This document shows, in pieces, positions 1 to 8,667 of a DNA stretch of 64,000 bases. The translations under genes and the position numbers were made by a program. Source of the stretch: Bacillota bacterium (GTDB lineage Bacteria > Bacillota_I > Bacilli_A > RF39 > UBA660). The stretch's first letter is position 1. Each line of letters opens with the position of its first letter. The notes below the pieces were generated by a model, which did not search any database, was not told the DNA's origin, and saw only the letters and a program-made list of their open reading frames with translations. Where the stretch lies: NCBI GenBank assembly GCA_023430885.1, contig JAEYYH010000008.1, positions 1 through 64,000 on the forward strand, given 5' to 3'.

Positions 1-47
1 TTTTCTTCTGTAGACCAATATTTATTGGTCCCGCCTTTTTTTCTCAT
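1..47 (-). CDS. Start of an unknown gene, cut by window edge
   Basis: An ATG on the minus strand at 47 follows a consensus GGAGGT at 52-57 with 4 bases between. It opens a frame (MRKKGGTNKYWSTEE) that runs off the window. The basic, short N-terminus resembles the start of helix-turn-helix transposase subunits, but 15 residues are too few to assign a family. A TTATAAT-like -10 lies just upstream at about 68-74, between this gene and the terminator of the preceding operon. Confidence 0.5.
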   Translation of the reverse strand, partial: MRKKGGTNKYWSTEE

Positions 48-74
48 ATTTACCTCCATCTTAAACAATTATAA

Positions 75-113
75 CAAAAAAAATGTAGACACTTCTTTTT
101 TGTGTCTACATTT
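75..113 (-). terminator. Intrinsic terminator of the metallophosphoesterase pair
   Basis: A perfect 12-bp stem (81-92 with 102-113) is followed on the minus strand by a run of T (75-83). It lies 18 bases after the stop of the gene ending at 131. Confidence 0.9.
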
Positions 114-130
114 ACTTTATCATTTCAATA

Positions 131-1165
131 TTAAATTGATTCTTTTTTTAGTACTAATTTTTTGACTTTTCGTTTGTCTATACCCGCTTCATCCCACATA
201 TCCGCATTATTAAAAAGCATTTCTTCCGGTTCAAAAAATTGTATATTTCCTTTATTGTCAGAGTATATATCCAAAAAATAAGCTCCTATTATATTAGTTA
301 ATCCTTTTTTCTGCTGAAACTGAGTTTTATCGCAAAAGCAAGGAACTTCAATACCCTGAATATTTCTATATGAAAAATAATAACTTTTATGATAATGCCC
401 AACAAGTAAAATTTTAGGCTTTTGACCAGATTCTAATTCTTCAATTCTTGTTTGCAGTTTATAGGATAAACCTTTACTAGAACCATCTCCAGGATGATCT
501 AAAGTTATGCGCACACCATTAATGTTTACAGTAGCAGTATCTTGGCCTAAGTATTCCATGTCCTGACGACATTTTGGTATCCAGTAGCCCAAAGTGGCAC
601 CACCATTTTTGTAATGTGTTTCATCATGACTACCTAATATAAACTTAGTTGTAATGCCTTCTACCTCAGGATACATATCTACTACATAACCAGCTTGCTC
701 ATCGAATCCTCTTAAAAACATTTGCCTTCCTTGTTCTTTTCTTATTGCTAAATAGTCTCCATCTACTAAATCTCCACAATGAAGTACTGTATCAATTTCT
801 CTTTTGCTAGCTTCTTCATAAACTTTATTTAGTAAATGTAATTGTTGATGTATATTACCTAAATGAGTATCTGAAACAACACATAATTTAGTATGGGTTA
901 GATCTTTTATATTTGATTTTATAGCATAATTAGAAACTTTTTTAATAGCCGTTTTTTGAATAATAAATTCCTTTTTTTCATTTAAAACGATTTCTACTTT
1001 TTTTCCGTGTAATTGACATAACTCTAATATGCCGCTAGCTTCTTCAAAAGAACAACCTACTATTTTGATAAATTCTTCAATTGGCATTCCGTTTTTTATA
1101 ACTCTATATACCTTATCTATAAATTTTGAATCAATTTCTTTTCTCACACGTTCTTTTTCATCCAT
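131..1165 (-). CDS. Calcineurin-like metallophosphoesterase with N-terminal extension
   Basis: This 344-residue protein has a metallophosphoesterase core: SDTHLG (D99, H101), GDLVDG (D132), GSHDETH (H180, D181), LDHPGD (H224) and GHYH (H257, H259). These are the usual two-metal ligands, so it should be an active phosphodiesterase or phosphatase; the substrate cannot be read from sequence. Residues 1-75 form a small helical, HTH-like region before the catalytic domain. There is no signal peptide. It is the second gene of a two-gene operon: its AGGAGGT lies inside the end of the upstream gene and only 1 base separates the reading frames. The upstream gene is a paralogue lacking these ligands. 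Confidence 0.85.
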   Translation of the reverse strand: MDEKERVRKEIDSKFIDKVYRVIKNGMPIEEFIKIVGCSFEEASGILELCQLHGKKVEIVLNEKKEFIIQKTAIKKVSNYAIKSNIKDLTHTKLCVVSDTHLGNIHQQLHLLNKVYEEASKREIDTVLHCGDLVDGDYLAIRKEQGRQMFLRGFDEQAGYVVDMYPEVEGITTKFILGSHDETHYKNGGATLGYWIPKCRQDMEYLGQDTATVNINGVRITLDHPGDGSSKGLSYKLQTRIEELESGQKPKILLVGHYHKSYYFSYRNIQGIEVPCFCDKTQFQQKKGLTNIIGAYFLDIYSDNKGNIQFFEPEEMLFNNADMWDEAGIDKRKVKKLVLKKESI

Positions 1166-1166
1166 A

Positions 1167-2153
1167 TTATTTTACCTCCTTTGTTAACCTAAGAACTTTT
1201 GCTTTAATATAGTCATCTTTGTTGGTCAAATAATATGGAGAAGTTACTGCTCTTATAGACTCTAAATTACCTTTCTCATTAGTTTTAATTGTTATATACC
1301 AAACTCCTATTGTATTACTATATCTTTTTTGAATCATTTCTTGTGTTGTTGCTGTCACACTTGGAACGGTAATACATTGAACATCACGATGTGTAAATTT
1401 TTCCATCTGCAATAATCCACCATATAACATAATATCGGGTTTGTCTTCACTACGAAATGAATTTATCATTTGTTGTGGCCTATATGAACTAGTATAAGTT
1501 TTACCTAAATTTAAATTAAGTAGTAACATTTTTATTTTATCAATACTAATTGTACATGTATTCTCTCCAAGATATATCATGTCTTCACGCATATCACTAA
1601 TACGTTTACCTATGTTTATCTTATTAGTTTTTAAGTGAGTTTCATCTTTAACTCCTGTAATAAAATAAGTTTTTATTCCTTCAACTAGTGGATATTTATC
1701 TATAATATATTGTGCTTGTCTTAAAGTGTCATCTAGAAATAATGTATTTGCATACTTGGTATTTATTGGGTATAATCCTTCAGAAATGTTTCCGCAATGA
1801 ATAACATGAGTTATTCCAAGTTTCTTAGCATTAGCATACATGTCATTTAAAATTGATAACTGTTGTGATTTTGAACCAATTCTTGTATCTGAAATAACAG
1901 CGAATTTAATTTCATGATTTTTATCAGTTTGAAAAGAATATGTATTTTCATTAAGCGGCTCTTTCTCACCTTGATTAAACATATATATATCATCATCTTT
2001 TTGTTTTGTCGAGATATTTATTCCTTCTTTTCGAAGCTCTGCAATAAGATTTAAAATTTCATATTCATTTAAATTTAGCATCTTGCATAGGTCACTAAGA
2101 CTTATTTCTTTCTGTGATAATTCTTTTAACTTATCTAATAATTCTGTGTTCAT
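1167..2153 (-). CDS. Metallophosphoesterase paralogue with lost metal ligands
   Basis: This 328-residue protein aligns along its length with the next gene, but the catalytic motifs are changed. DxH reads SDTRIG (R91 for His), GD reads GN (N122), GxHD reads GVKDETH (K169 for His), and GHxH is replaced by GGLLQ. The fold is probably kept but metal-dependent hydrolysis should be lost, so a regulatory or partner role for the downstream enzyme is inferred. Start: a longer frame begins at 2174, but GGAGGAG lies just before the ATG at 2153, giving MNTELLDK. The N-terminus again looks like a winged-helix domain. It is preceded by a leader with an intrinsic terminator. Confidence 0.8.
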   Translation of the reverse strand: MNTELLDKLKELSQKEISLSDLCKMLNLNEYEILNLIAELRKEGINISTKQKDDDIYMFNQGEKEPLNENTYSFQTDKNHEIKFAVISDTRIGSKSQQLSILNDMYANAKKLGITHVIHCGNISEGLYPINTKYANTLFLDDTLRQAQYIIDKYPLVEGIKTYFITGVKDETHLKTNKINIGKRISDMREDMIYLGENTCTISIDKIKMLLLNLNLGKTYTSSYRPQQMINSFRSEDKPDIMLYGGLLQMEKFTHRDVQCITVPSVTATTQEMIQKRYSNTIGVWYITIKTNEKGNLESIRAVTSPYYLTNKDDYIKAKVLRLTKEVK

Positions 2154-2170
2154 ATTTACTCCTCCAACAC

Positions 2171-2205
2171 ACAAAAAAAAGAGGGCACTAAAAAGTACAC
2201 TCTTT
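2171..2205 (-). terminator. Terminator/attenuator in the metallophosphoesterase leader
   Basis: A 12-bp stem with one mismatch (2178-2189 with 2194-2205) is followed by eight T on the minus strand, ending about 20 bases before the start at 2153. An AGGGC stretch earlier in the leader (2260-2264, minus strand) can pair with GCCCT in the terminator stem, giving a competing fold. It could also simply end transcripts from the Ktr genes. Confidence 0.7.
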
Positions 2206-2275
2206 ATTATGATTTCCCCAATATTTTTTAGAATTTAAAACATGTTCCATACTAACCACGCCCTATTCTAACCTA

Positions 2276-2304
2276 ATTCTATCATTAAAATAAAATATTT
2301 GCAA
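2276..2304 (-). promoter_or_regulatory. Promoter for the metallophosphoesterase operon
   Basis: TTGCAA (2299-2304) and TAGAAT (2276-2281) on the minus strand are separated by 17 bases. Transcription from about 2269 would give a leader of some 115 nt containing the attenuator. Confidence 0.6.
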
Positions 2305-2315
2305 TAACAAATTTA

Positions 2316-3008
2316 TTATTCTTTTTCACTATAATATTTTTTTTCAAGCCTATGAATATTTTTGTTAGAACCAACTAGTACTATTAAATCACTATTTTTT
2401 AGTACATATTCAGGATCGATTTCAGTTACTGTGTTTTCATTATTTTCAACTGCAATTATATTTAAAGAAAAATGTTCTCTAATATTACAATTATGAATAG
2501 TTTTACCAGCAAGTTCATCAGGTATTTTAAACTCTGCTACAGTAACGTTACCATTTAAAGTTATATAGTCAAGAGATTTAGATTTTAATAATTTATTTGC
2601 TAATCTTACGGCCATATCTTTTTCTGGATATATAACTTCTGCACCTAGTTTTTCAAGAATAATACCTTGTTCGTCACTAGTTGCTTTAGCAATTACTCTA
2701 GGTACATCCATATTAATAACTGTTAAAGTTGTAAGTACACTAACAGCTACGTCTTTTGAAATACAAACTATAACAGTGTCGCAATTTTGAATGCCTGTTT
2801 CTTCAAGTGTTTCTCTGTCAAGTTCTTTAACTAAAAATACTTCATCAACATAGTTCTTAATTAATTTAATCTTATTTTCATCGTGATCTAGTACTATAAC
2901 TTCTTTTCCTGCTTCTGCTAATTCCTTAGCAAGACTCATACCAAAAGTTCCTAAACCTATTATTCCATATTCAATGGATGATTTTTGTTTTCTCATTTTA
3001 TTACCCAA
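2316..3008 (-). CDS. ktrA: Ktr/Trk potassium uptake regulatory subunit (RCK protein)
   Basis: This 230-residue cytosolic regulator gates the KtrB potassium channel encoded just upstream. The N-terminal RCK/TrkA-N Rossmann domain shows GLGTFGMSLA with the nucleotide-binding glycines and an acidic residue at the end of strand 2 (VLDHD). A TrkA-C domain follows (about residues 145-225). In this family ATP/ADP or NAD(H), and often c-di-AMP at the C domain, control gating. The frame starts with TTG at 3008, overlapping the stop of ktrB by 8 bases; ATG at 2996 is an alternative start with a poorer Shine-Dalgarno distance. Confidence 0.9.
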   Translation of the reverse strand: MGNKMRKQKSSIEYGIIGLGTFGMSLAKELAEAGKEVIVLDHDENKIKLIKNYVDEVFLVKELDRETLEETGIQNCDTVIVCISKDVAVSVLTTLTVINMDVPRVIAKATSDEQGIILEKLGAEVIYPEKDMAVRLANKLLKSKSLDYITLNGNVTVAEFKIPDELAGKTIHNCNIREHFSLNIIAVENNENTVTEIDPEYVLKNSDLIVLVGSNKNIHRLEKKYYSEKE

Positions 3009-4293
3009 TCATAATGTTTTCCTCTGGATAGCTAACATTAGATTTTCCTTTCTTTGACCATATTGCTAATAAAGTAAGTGGTCCTATTCGACCAATAAAC
3101 ATAGTTATAGCAAGTGTTATTTTGCTTAATGCAGATAATTCAGGAGTTATGCCAGTTGATAAACCAACTGTACCAAAAGCACTTATAGATTCAAATAAAA
3201 TATCGGAAAGTTTAAAATTTGGTTCATATATGCTCAAGCAAAACACAGTTAGTATTACTACAGAAATTCCCGAAAATAGCATGACAAGACTTTTATTAAT
3301 TACATCTTGTGGAATCTTTCTTCTAAATGTTTCACAATCTTTGTTTGTACATATTGCTATAGTACTTTTAAATAGTGTGTAAATAGTTGTGGTTTTGATA
3401 CCACCACCAGTTGAACTTGGTGAAGCTCCTATAAACATAAGAATCATTACTACTAATAGTGATGAAAGTCCTAACATACCAATAGGATATGTATTAAATC
3501 CAGCCGTTCTAGAAGAGACACTTAAGAATAAAGATTCTAGCCAAGTTAAATTGCCAGTTATTTTTATAAGAACTGTACCAATAACTATTAAAAATAGTGT
3601 AGTCTTAATTACTATTTTGGAATGTAATTGTAGTTTATGAAAATTCTTTTTCTCTAGTAAATCATTAATTACAATAAAACCTAAACCACCCAAAACTATT
3701 AAACCGCAGGTAGTTAAATTTAGTAGTACGTTATTTCTATAATTTGATAAGTTTTGAAAGTCACCTAAAATATCAAAACCAGCATTGTTGAATGAAGATA
3801 TAGAGTGGAATATACTAATTTCGATTGCTCTAAAAAAATTGTGATCTTTTATAAAGACAAAAAAAGAAAGTATAGCTCCAATTATTTCAACAGTAAATGT
3901 TATTTTAATCATTGTTTTAACAAATTTAACAACACCTTTTAATGAATTTAAATTAAGTGAATTCATTATAAGGATACGTTTTTTAATACCGATTTTTTGA
4001 CCAGATATTATTATCATACTTATAGCAGCGCAAACTACTCCAAGCCCACCAATCTGTATTAGTAAAGCAACAATAATTCTTCCAAATAAATTAAAAGAAT
4101 TAGCTAAATCAATTGATGCAAGCCCTGTAACACATATAGCACTAACAGTGGTAAAAAAAGCATCAATATATGATACATCTGCGCCGTCTATATGTGAAAT
4201 AGGTAACCATAATAAAATGCTACCAATAAAAATACACAAAAGGAATCCTAATGTTATTAATTTATATGGTCCATATTTTTTAAAAATATTCAC
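3001..4293 (-). CDS. ktrB: Potassium uptake channel subunit KtrB (TrkH family)
   Basis: This membrane protein of about 430 residues has the four M1-P-M2 repeats of the TrkH/HKT/KtrB superfamily. The four filter segments are visible as TTVSAICVTGL, NNAGFD, SRTAGFNT and GTVGLSTG, each with the selectivity glycine. The frame is open from 4308, but the AGGAGG at 4299-4304 sits inside that stretch and points to the GTG at 4293. It is the first gene of the ktrBA pair, with its own promoter at 4316-4344. It takes up potassium, probably with sodium, under control of the adjacent RCK subunit. Confidence 0.92.
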   Translation of the reverse strand: MNIFKKYGPYKLITLGFLLCIFIGSILLWLPISHIDGADVSYIDAFFTTVSAICVTGLASIDLANSFNLFGRIIVALLIQIGGLGVVCAAISMIIISGQKIGIKKRILIMNSLNLNSLKGVVKFVKTMIKITFTVEIIGAILSFFVFIKDHNFFRAIEISIFHSISSFNNAGFDILGDFQNLSNYRNNVLLNLTTCGLIVLGGLGFIVINDLLEKKNFHKLQLHSKIVIKTTLFLIVIGTVLIKITGNLTWLESLFLSVSSRTAGFNTYPIGMLGLSSLLVVMILMFIGASPSSTGGGIKTTTIYTLFKSTIAICTNKDCETFRRKIPQDVINKSLVMLFSGISVVILTVFCLSIYEPNFKLSDILFESISAFGTVGLSTGITPELSALSKITLAITMFIGRIGPLTLLAIWSKKGKSNVSYPEENIMIG

Positions 4294-4315
4294 GGATATC
4301 CTCCTCACGATATAG

Positions 4316-4344
4316 ATTATAACACAAAAAAAAATATTGTAAAC
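4316..4344 (-). promoter_or_regulatory. ktrB promoter
   Basis: TTTACA (4339-4344) and TATAAT (4316-4321) on the minus strand are separated by 17 bases, directly upstream of the ktrB ribosome binding site. Confidence 0.75.
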
Positions 4345-4373
4345 AACAAAAGCATTTTATTCCTACAAATAAA

Positions 4374-4401
4374 TTGAAATTAAAAATAATAGTGTTATAA
4401 T
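4374..4401 (+). promoter_or_regulatory. Amylase gene promoter
   Basis: TTGAAA (4374-4379) and TATAAT (4396-4401) are separated by 16 bases, divergent from the ktrB promoter and 30 bases before the amylase start. Confidence 0.7.
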
Positions 4402-4430
4402 TAAGGTATATTTAGAAGTAGGAGTATGTT

Positions 4431-5327
4431 ATGAGAGTATTACACTTGTTTAATTGGCGCTTAAAAGATGTGGAGAGTGAACTTGAAAAAATTAGTGAGC
4501 AAGGATTTGATGCTATTCAAATTAATCCAATCCAACCACTGAAAGAAGATGGATTAAGACAATGGTGGATGTCATATCAACCAACAGCATTTAGTATCGG
4601 AAATTTTTTTGGTTCTAAAGAAGATTTAAGAAAATTATGTTTTGAGGCTGAAAGATATGGCATTAAAATAATAGCTGATGTTGTATGTAATCATATGGCA
4701 CAGGAAAACAATGGAGGACTTCATCCTCATGAAAAAGTCGACCCGAAAATTCGTAATAGAAGCGACTTTTGGCGAGAAACAAAGAATATTGAAAATTGGA
4801 ATGATAGATATCAAGTAACTCATTATTGTATGGGTTTACCAGGTTTAAATTTAAATAATCATGATCTTCAAGATATAATTATTGATTTTTTAAATGACTT
4901 AATTGATTGCGGTGTAGCGGGATTTAGATTTGACGCTGCTAAACACATTGCTTTACCAGAAGAAGGTTGTGATTTTTGGCCTAGAGTAATATATTGCCTT
5001 AAGAAATATGGAATAATAGTCTATGGTGAAGTATTATTTACTGAAAAAGATTTAGTTGAAAAATATAGTCCATATATTGGTGTATTAACAAACAATGGTG
5101 GTCCAAACGGAAATAGAGTTATCTTTTTTGAAGAAAGTCATGATAGTTATTATGATTTTGGATATACTAAAGATGTTGATTCAATGGAAATAGCAAGAAG
5201 ATATCGTAATCTTGCTAATAACTATGATAATACAATGTTTTATGCCAGACCTTTTGATGAAACTTGGAAATCTGATATTGTGAAGCAAGGTAACCAGGCT
5301 GGAATAAAACATTATGCATATATTTAG
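4431..5327 (+). CDS. Short intracellular GH13 alpha-amylase-like protein
   Basis: This 298-residue protein has the four conserved regions of family GH13: DVVCNH (83-88), GFRFDAAKH (nucleophile D168), YGEV (acid/base E200) and ESHD (D238). It is predicted to cleave or transfer alpha-glucosidic bonds. It has no signal peptide, so it acts on cytoplasmic glucan or oligosaccharide. It is much shorter than usual alpha-amylases (over 430 residues): the barrel is almost bare and the C-terminal beta-sandwich domain is absent. It is monocistronic, with promoter and terminator. Confidence 0.85.
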   Translation: MRVLHLFNWRLKDVESELEKISEQGFDAIQINPIQPLKEDGLRQWWMSYQPTAFSIGNFFGSKEDLRKLCFEAERYGIKIIADVVCNHMAQENNGGLHPHEKVDPKIRNRSDFWRETKNIENWNDRYQVTHYCMGLPGLNLNNHDLQDIIIDFLNDLIDCGVAGFRFDAAKHIALPEEGCDFWPRVIYCLKKYGIIVYGEVLFTEKDLVEKYSPYIGVLTNNGGPNGNRVIFFEESHDSYYDFGYTKDVDSMEIARRYRNLANNYDNTMFYARPFDETWKSDIVKQGNQAGIKHYAYI

Positions 5328-5347
5328 AGACTTAGTCTCTTTTTTTG
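5326..5347 (+). terminator. Terminator after the amylase gene
   Basis: AGAGAC/GTCTCT stem (5326-5331, 5335-5340) with a run of seven T. The stem includes the last bases of the TAG stop. Confidence 0.85.
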
Positions 5348-5416
5348 TTCATGATGGACTAGCATTTTTTATTAAAGAGTGATATGCTTATGATAATAAG
5401 ATAGGAGGATTTTATA

Positions 5417-6340
5417 GTGAGTAGAATAGTTATTGCTTTTGGTGGTAATGCCTTAGGTAACAATCCCAAGGAACAACAAGCTTTAATTAAGAAAGCGGTT
5501 AAGAATGTTGTACCCTTAATAAAAGAAGGCCATGAAATAATTATTGGTCATGGCAATGGACCACAAGTAGGGATCATTAATTTAGCATTTGAAGATTCAT
5601 ATCAAAATGAAGATATCCCTTATATGCCGTTTCCAGAGTGCACTGCAATGAGCCAAGGATATATAGGATACCATCTTCAAAAAGGTTTAAGAGATGTTCT
5701 TGAAGAGGAAGGTCTTGAAAAGAAAATAGTTACAATTGTGACTCAAGTTGTGGTTGATAGGAATGATCAATCATTTAAAAATCCCTCTAAACCAGTTGGA
5801 CCATTCTACAGTAAGAGAATGGCTGAAAGATTAATGGAAGAGAGCGGAGAAAAGTATATTGAGGATGCAGGACGTGGCTACAGAAAAGTTGTAGCAAGTC
5901 CAAAACCAATTGAAATAATTGAAATAGAGACTATTAAAGATTTACTTAATACTGATCATATTGTTATAGCAGGTGGTGGTGGTGGGATACCAATTTATAA
6001 ACAAAATGAAGCAAAAGGAGCTAATGCCGTTATTGATAAAGACTTACTTTGCTCATTAATGGCAATAGAACTTAAGGCTGATTTTTTGATAATCCTTACT
6101 AATGTAAATCAGGCTGAATTAAATTATGGAACAGATCATGCTAAAAAGGTAGGAAGTATTTCGGTACTTCAAGCAAAACAATATATAGATGAAGGCCACT
6201 TTGCAAAAGGAAGCATGCTTCCTAAAATGCAGGCTGCTTTAAACTTTGTTGAAGCATCAGGTAATCGAGCTGTTATAACTTCATTAAATAATTTAAATAA
6301 TGCAATTTTAGGAACAGATGTAACAGAGATACATAATTAA
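5417..6340 (+). CDS. arcC: Carbamate kinase
   Basis: This 307-residue enzyme of the amino-acid kinase family starts with GTG at 5417 after AGGAGG. It shows the nucleotide-binding AFGGNALG, GHGNGPQVG, the AGGGGGIP loop and the C-terminal KGSMLPKMQAA. It makes ATP from carbamoyl phosphate and ADP, the energy-yielding last step of the arginine deiminase pathway. The length is normal for the family. It lies upstream of the arcA/arcB genes on the same strand but has its own strong terminator, so it may be transcribed separately. Confidence 0.95.
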   Translation: MSRIVIAFGGNALGNNPKEQQALIKKAVKNVVPLIKEGHEIIIGHGNGPQVGIINLAFEDSYQNEDIPYMPFPECTAMSQGYIGYHLQKGLRDVLEEEGLEKKIVTIVTQVVVDRNDQSFKNPSKPVGPFYSKRMAERLMEESGEKYIEDAGRGYRKVVASPKPIEIIEIETIKDLLNTDHIVIAGGGGGIPIYKQNEAKGANAVIDKDLLCSLMAIELKADFLIILTNVNQAELNYGTDHAKKVGSISVLQAKQYIDEGHFAKGSMLPKMQAALNFVEASGNRAVITSLNNLNNAILGTDVTEIHN

Positions 6341-6342
6341 AA

Positions 6343-6377
6343 AACAACAAGATCATCTAGATCTTGTTGTTTTTGTT
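6343..6377 (+). terminator. Terminator after arcC
   Basis: Perfect 12-bp stem (6343-6354 with 6360-6371) followed by T-rich sequence. Confidence 0.9.
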
Positions 6378-6499
6378 TAAAATAAAATAATGCTATAAAC
6401 TTTTGATTTGTCAATTAGTATGTCCATAAAAAGGCTAAATATTTACAATAAAATATTACAGTGATATAATGAAAATATAAAATAGTAAAGAGGTAAAGA

Positions 6500-7234
6500 A
6501 TGAAGAGGTTAACAATAAATATTTTAATTATCGTAATATTATGTACTTTATCATTATGTGGTTGTGAAAAGGATGAAGATACGATTGTTATGGTAACCGA
6601 GGCAGGTTTTGCACCTTATGAGTATTACGAAGACGGAGAAATTGTTGGCGTAGATATTGATATTGCCAAAGAAATTGCTAATTCTCTTGGAAAAAAACTT
6701 GTAATAAAAGACGTTGATTTTGACTCAATAATTAATGAATTAAATAGTGGCAAGGCAGACTTTGCACTTGCAGGAATGTCAATTCTACCTGAAAGACTTG
6801 ATGAAGTTGATTTTTCAGTAGAATATTCAATTAGTAAACAGGTTATTGTCACTTTAAAAGATAATAAAATAAATTCAATAGATGACTTAAAAAATAAAAA
6901 AATAGCAGTTCAATTAGGAAGTGTTGCAGATATATATGCCTCTTCTAATATAGAGGGAGCTACTGTTATTCAACAAAAAAAATTCTTAAGTGCTGCCCAA
7001 GATGTTAAAAGTAAAAAGGCAGACTGTTTGATAATGGATGCCCTTCCAGCAAATGAATTAATTAAGAATAATTCGGAATTAGTTATCTCAGACGTGGAAT
7101 TATTTACAGATAAGTATGCTGCTGCAGTTGCAAAAAATAACAAAAAACTTTTAGATGAAATAAATTTAGTATTAGAAAGATTAATGCAAGAAGGTAAGAT
7201 AGAGGAGTATATAATGAATCATACTAATAAATAG
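6500..7234 (+). CDS. Polar amino-acid ABC transporter substrate-binding lipoprotein
   Basis: This 244-residue protein of the bacterial solute-binding family 3 has a lipoprotein signal peptide ending in LCGC (lipid-modified C22). The mature part has the family hallmarks GFAPYEYYEDGEIVGVDIDIAKEIA and FALAGMSI. It is followed at 9 bases by the permease and then the ATPase, forming a complete importer in front of arcA. Arginine (or an arginine/ornithine relative) is the likely ligand from context; specificity cannot be read directly. Confidence 0.9.
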   Translation: MKRLTINILIIVILCTLSLCGCEKDEDTIVMVTEAGFAPYEYYEDGEIVGVDIDIAKEIANSLGKKLVIKDVDFDSIINELNSGKADFALAGMSILPERLDEVDFSVEYSISKQVIVTLKDNKINSIDDLKNKKIAVQLGSVADIYASSNIEGATVIQQKKFLSAAQDVKSKKADCLIMDALPANELIKNNSELVISDVELFTDKYAAAVAKNNKKLLDEINLVLERLMQEGKIEEYIMNHTNK

Positions 7235-7242
7235 GAGTAGTT

Positions 7243-7932
7243 ATGGAAAATTTTTATAAAACATTAATATATGATCAAAGATATTTATTGATATTAGAAG
7301 GTTTGAAAAACACTTTAATTATTACTGTTGGAGCAACAATATTAGGAATTGTATTAGGTTTAGCTGTAGCATTAATTAAAAATAATTATAAAGAGAATAA
7401 AACTCATAAAATTTTAAATGTTATCGCTAATCTATATGTTGCTATTATAAGAGGCACACCAGTATTATTACAATTAATGATTATATATTATATTATTTTT
7501 AAAACATCAAATATAAATATACTAATTATTGGTATGCTTGCATTTGGTTTAAATTCAGGTGCTTATGTATCAGAGATATTTAGAACTGGTATTGAATCAA
7601 TTGATAAGGGGCAAATGGAAGCTGGAAAAAGTCTAGGACTTAGTTATACACAAATAATGCGATATATAATATTACCCCAAGCAATGAAGAATGCTTTACC
7701 AGCACTAGGTAATGAATTTGTCACTTTGATTAAAGAGACATCAGTAGCTGGTTATATTGGTATAAGAGATCTTACTAAGGCTGGTGATATTATTGCTTCA
7801 AGAACTTATGACTATCTATATCCACTTACTATAACAGCTTTAATTTATTTAGTTCTTACTTTAGGAATAACGAGAATTTTAAAAAGATTTGAAAGGAGAA
7901 CAAATAATGCTCAAAATAGTAAATCTAGTTAA
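7243..7932 (+). CDS. Polar amino-acid ABC transporter permease
   Basis: This 229-residue HisM/GlnP-type inner-membrane permease has several hydrophobic helices and the EAA loop around EAGKSLGLSYTQIMRYIILPQA, which docks the ATPase. It starts with ATG after AGGAGT. Its 3' end overlaps the ATPase start by 26 bases, so the two are translationally coupled. Confidence 0.92.
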   Translation: MENFYKTLIYDQRYLLILEGLKNTLIITVGATILGIVLGLAVALIKNNYKENKTHKILNVIANLYVAIIRGTPVLLQLMIIYYIIFKTSNINILIIGMLAFGLNSGAYVSEIFRTGIESIDKGQMEAGKSLGLSYTQIMRYIILPQAMKNALPALGNEFVTLIKETSVAGYIGIRDLTKAGDIIASRTYDYLYPLTITALIYLVLTLGITRILKRFERRTNNAQNSKSS

Positions 7933-8638
7933 AAAATTTAATAATAATTTAGCTTTAGATAATATAAATATAGAAATAAAAAAAGGCGATAGAATAGTCA
8001 TAATTGGTCCCAGTGGATGTGGAAAATCTACATTACTTAGATGCATAAATGGTTTAGAAATACCGACAAGCGGAGAAATAATATATAACGGAAAAAACAT
8101 TAAAAATTTTAATCAAAATATTATTAGACAAAAAATTGGTATGGTATTTCAAAAGTTTAATTTATTTAATCATATTACGGTTAAAGAAAATATAACCTTA
8201 GCACCAACAAAATTAAAACTATTAACTAAAGATGAAGCCGAAAAAAAAGCTTCTCAATTATTAAATTTTATAAAATTGTCAGATAAAATTAATCAATATC
8301 CAACAAAACTATCTGGTGGTGAACAACAAAGAGTAGCAATTATAAGAAGTCTGATGCTATCACCAGAATTGTTATTATTTGATGAGCCGACAAGTGCACT
8401 TGATCCAGAGATGATTAATGAAGTACTTGAATTAATGAAAAATATTGCTAATGATGGAATGACAATGGTTGTAGTTAGTCATGAAATGAATTTTGCAAGA
8501 GCCTTTGCAAATAAAGTAATATTTATGAATGAGGGTAAAATAGTTGAAGAGGGAACACCTAATGAAATATTTGATAATCCAAAAAGTGAGAGACTTAAAA
8601 GTTTCTTAAATAAGTTAAGTCCTAAATCGAAAGATTAA
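7907..8638 (+). CDS. Polar amino-acid ABC transporter ATP-binding protein
   Basis: This 243-residue GlnQ/ArtP-type ATPase has Walker A GPSGCGKST (34-42), Q-loop MVFQKFNLF, signature LSGGEQQR and Walker B LLLFDEPTSALD, followed by the switch His (VSHE). The frame is open from 7889, but AAAGGAG (7893-7899) points to the ATG at 7907. It energises the importer with the two preceding genes and is followed by arcA at 29 bases, so arginine supply and degradation are probably expressed together. Confidence 0.93.
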   Translation: MLKIVNLVKKFNNNLALDNINIEIKKGDRIVIIGPSGCGKSTLLRCINGLEIPTSGEIIYNGKNIKNFNQNIIRQKIGMVFQKFNLFNHITVKENITLAPTKLKLLTKDEAEKKASQLLNFIKLSDKINQYPTKLSGGEQQRVAIIRSLMLSPELLLFDEPTSALDPEMINEVLELMKNIANDGMTMVVVSHEMNFARAFANKVIFMNEGKIVEEGTPNEIFDNPKSERLKSFLNKLSPKSKD

Positions 8639-8667
8639 TATATAGGAAATAGAATGGAGAAATGAAC

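Noticed and set aside
3122..3640. Plus-strand open frames opposite ktrB
   Set aside because: They are antisense shadows of the strongly conserved ktrB, with no ribosome binding site or recognisable product.
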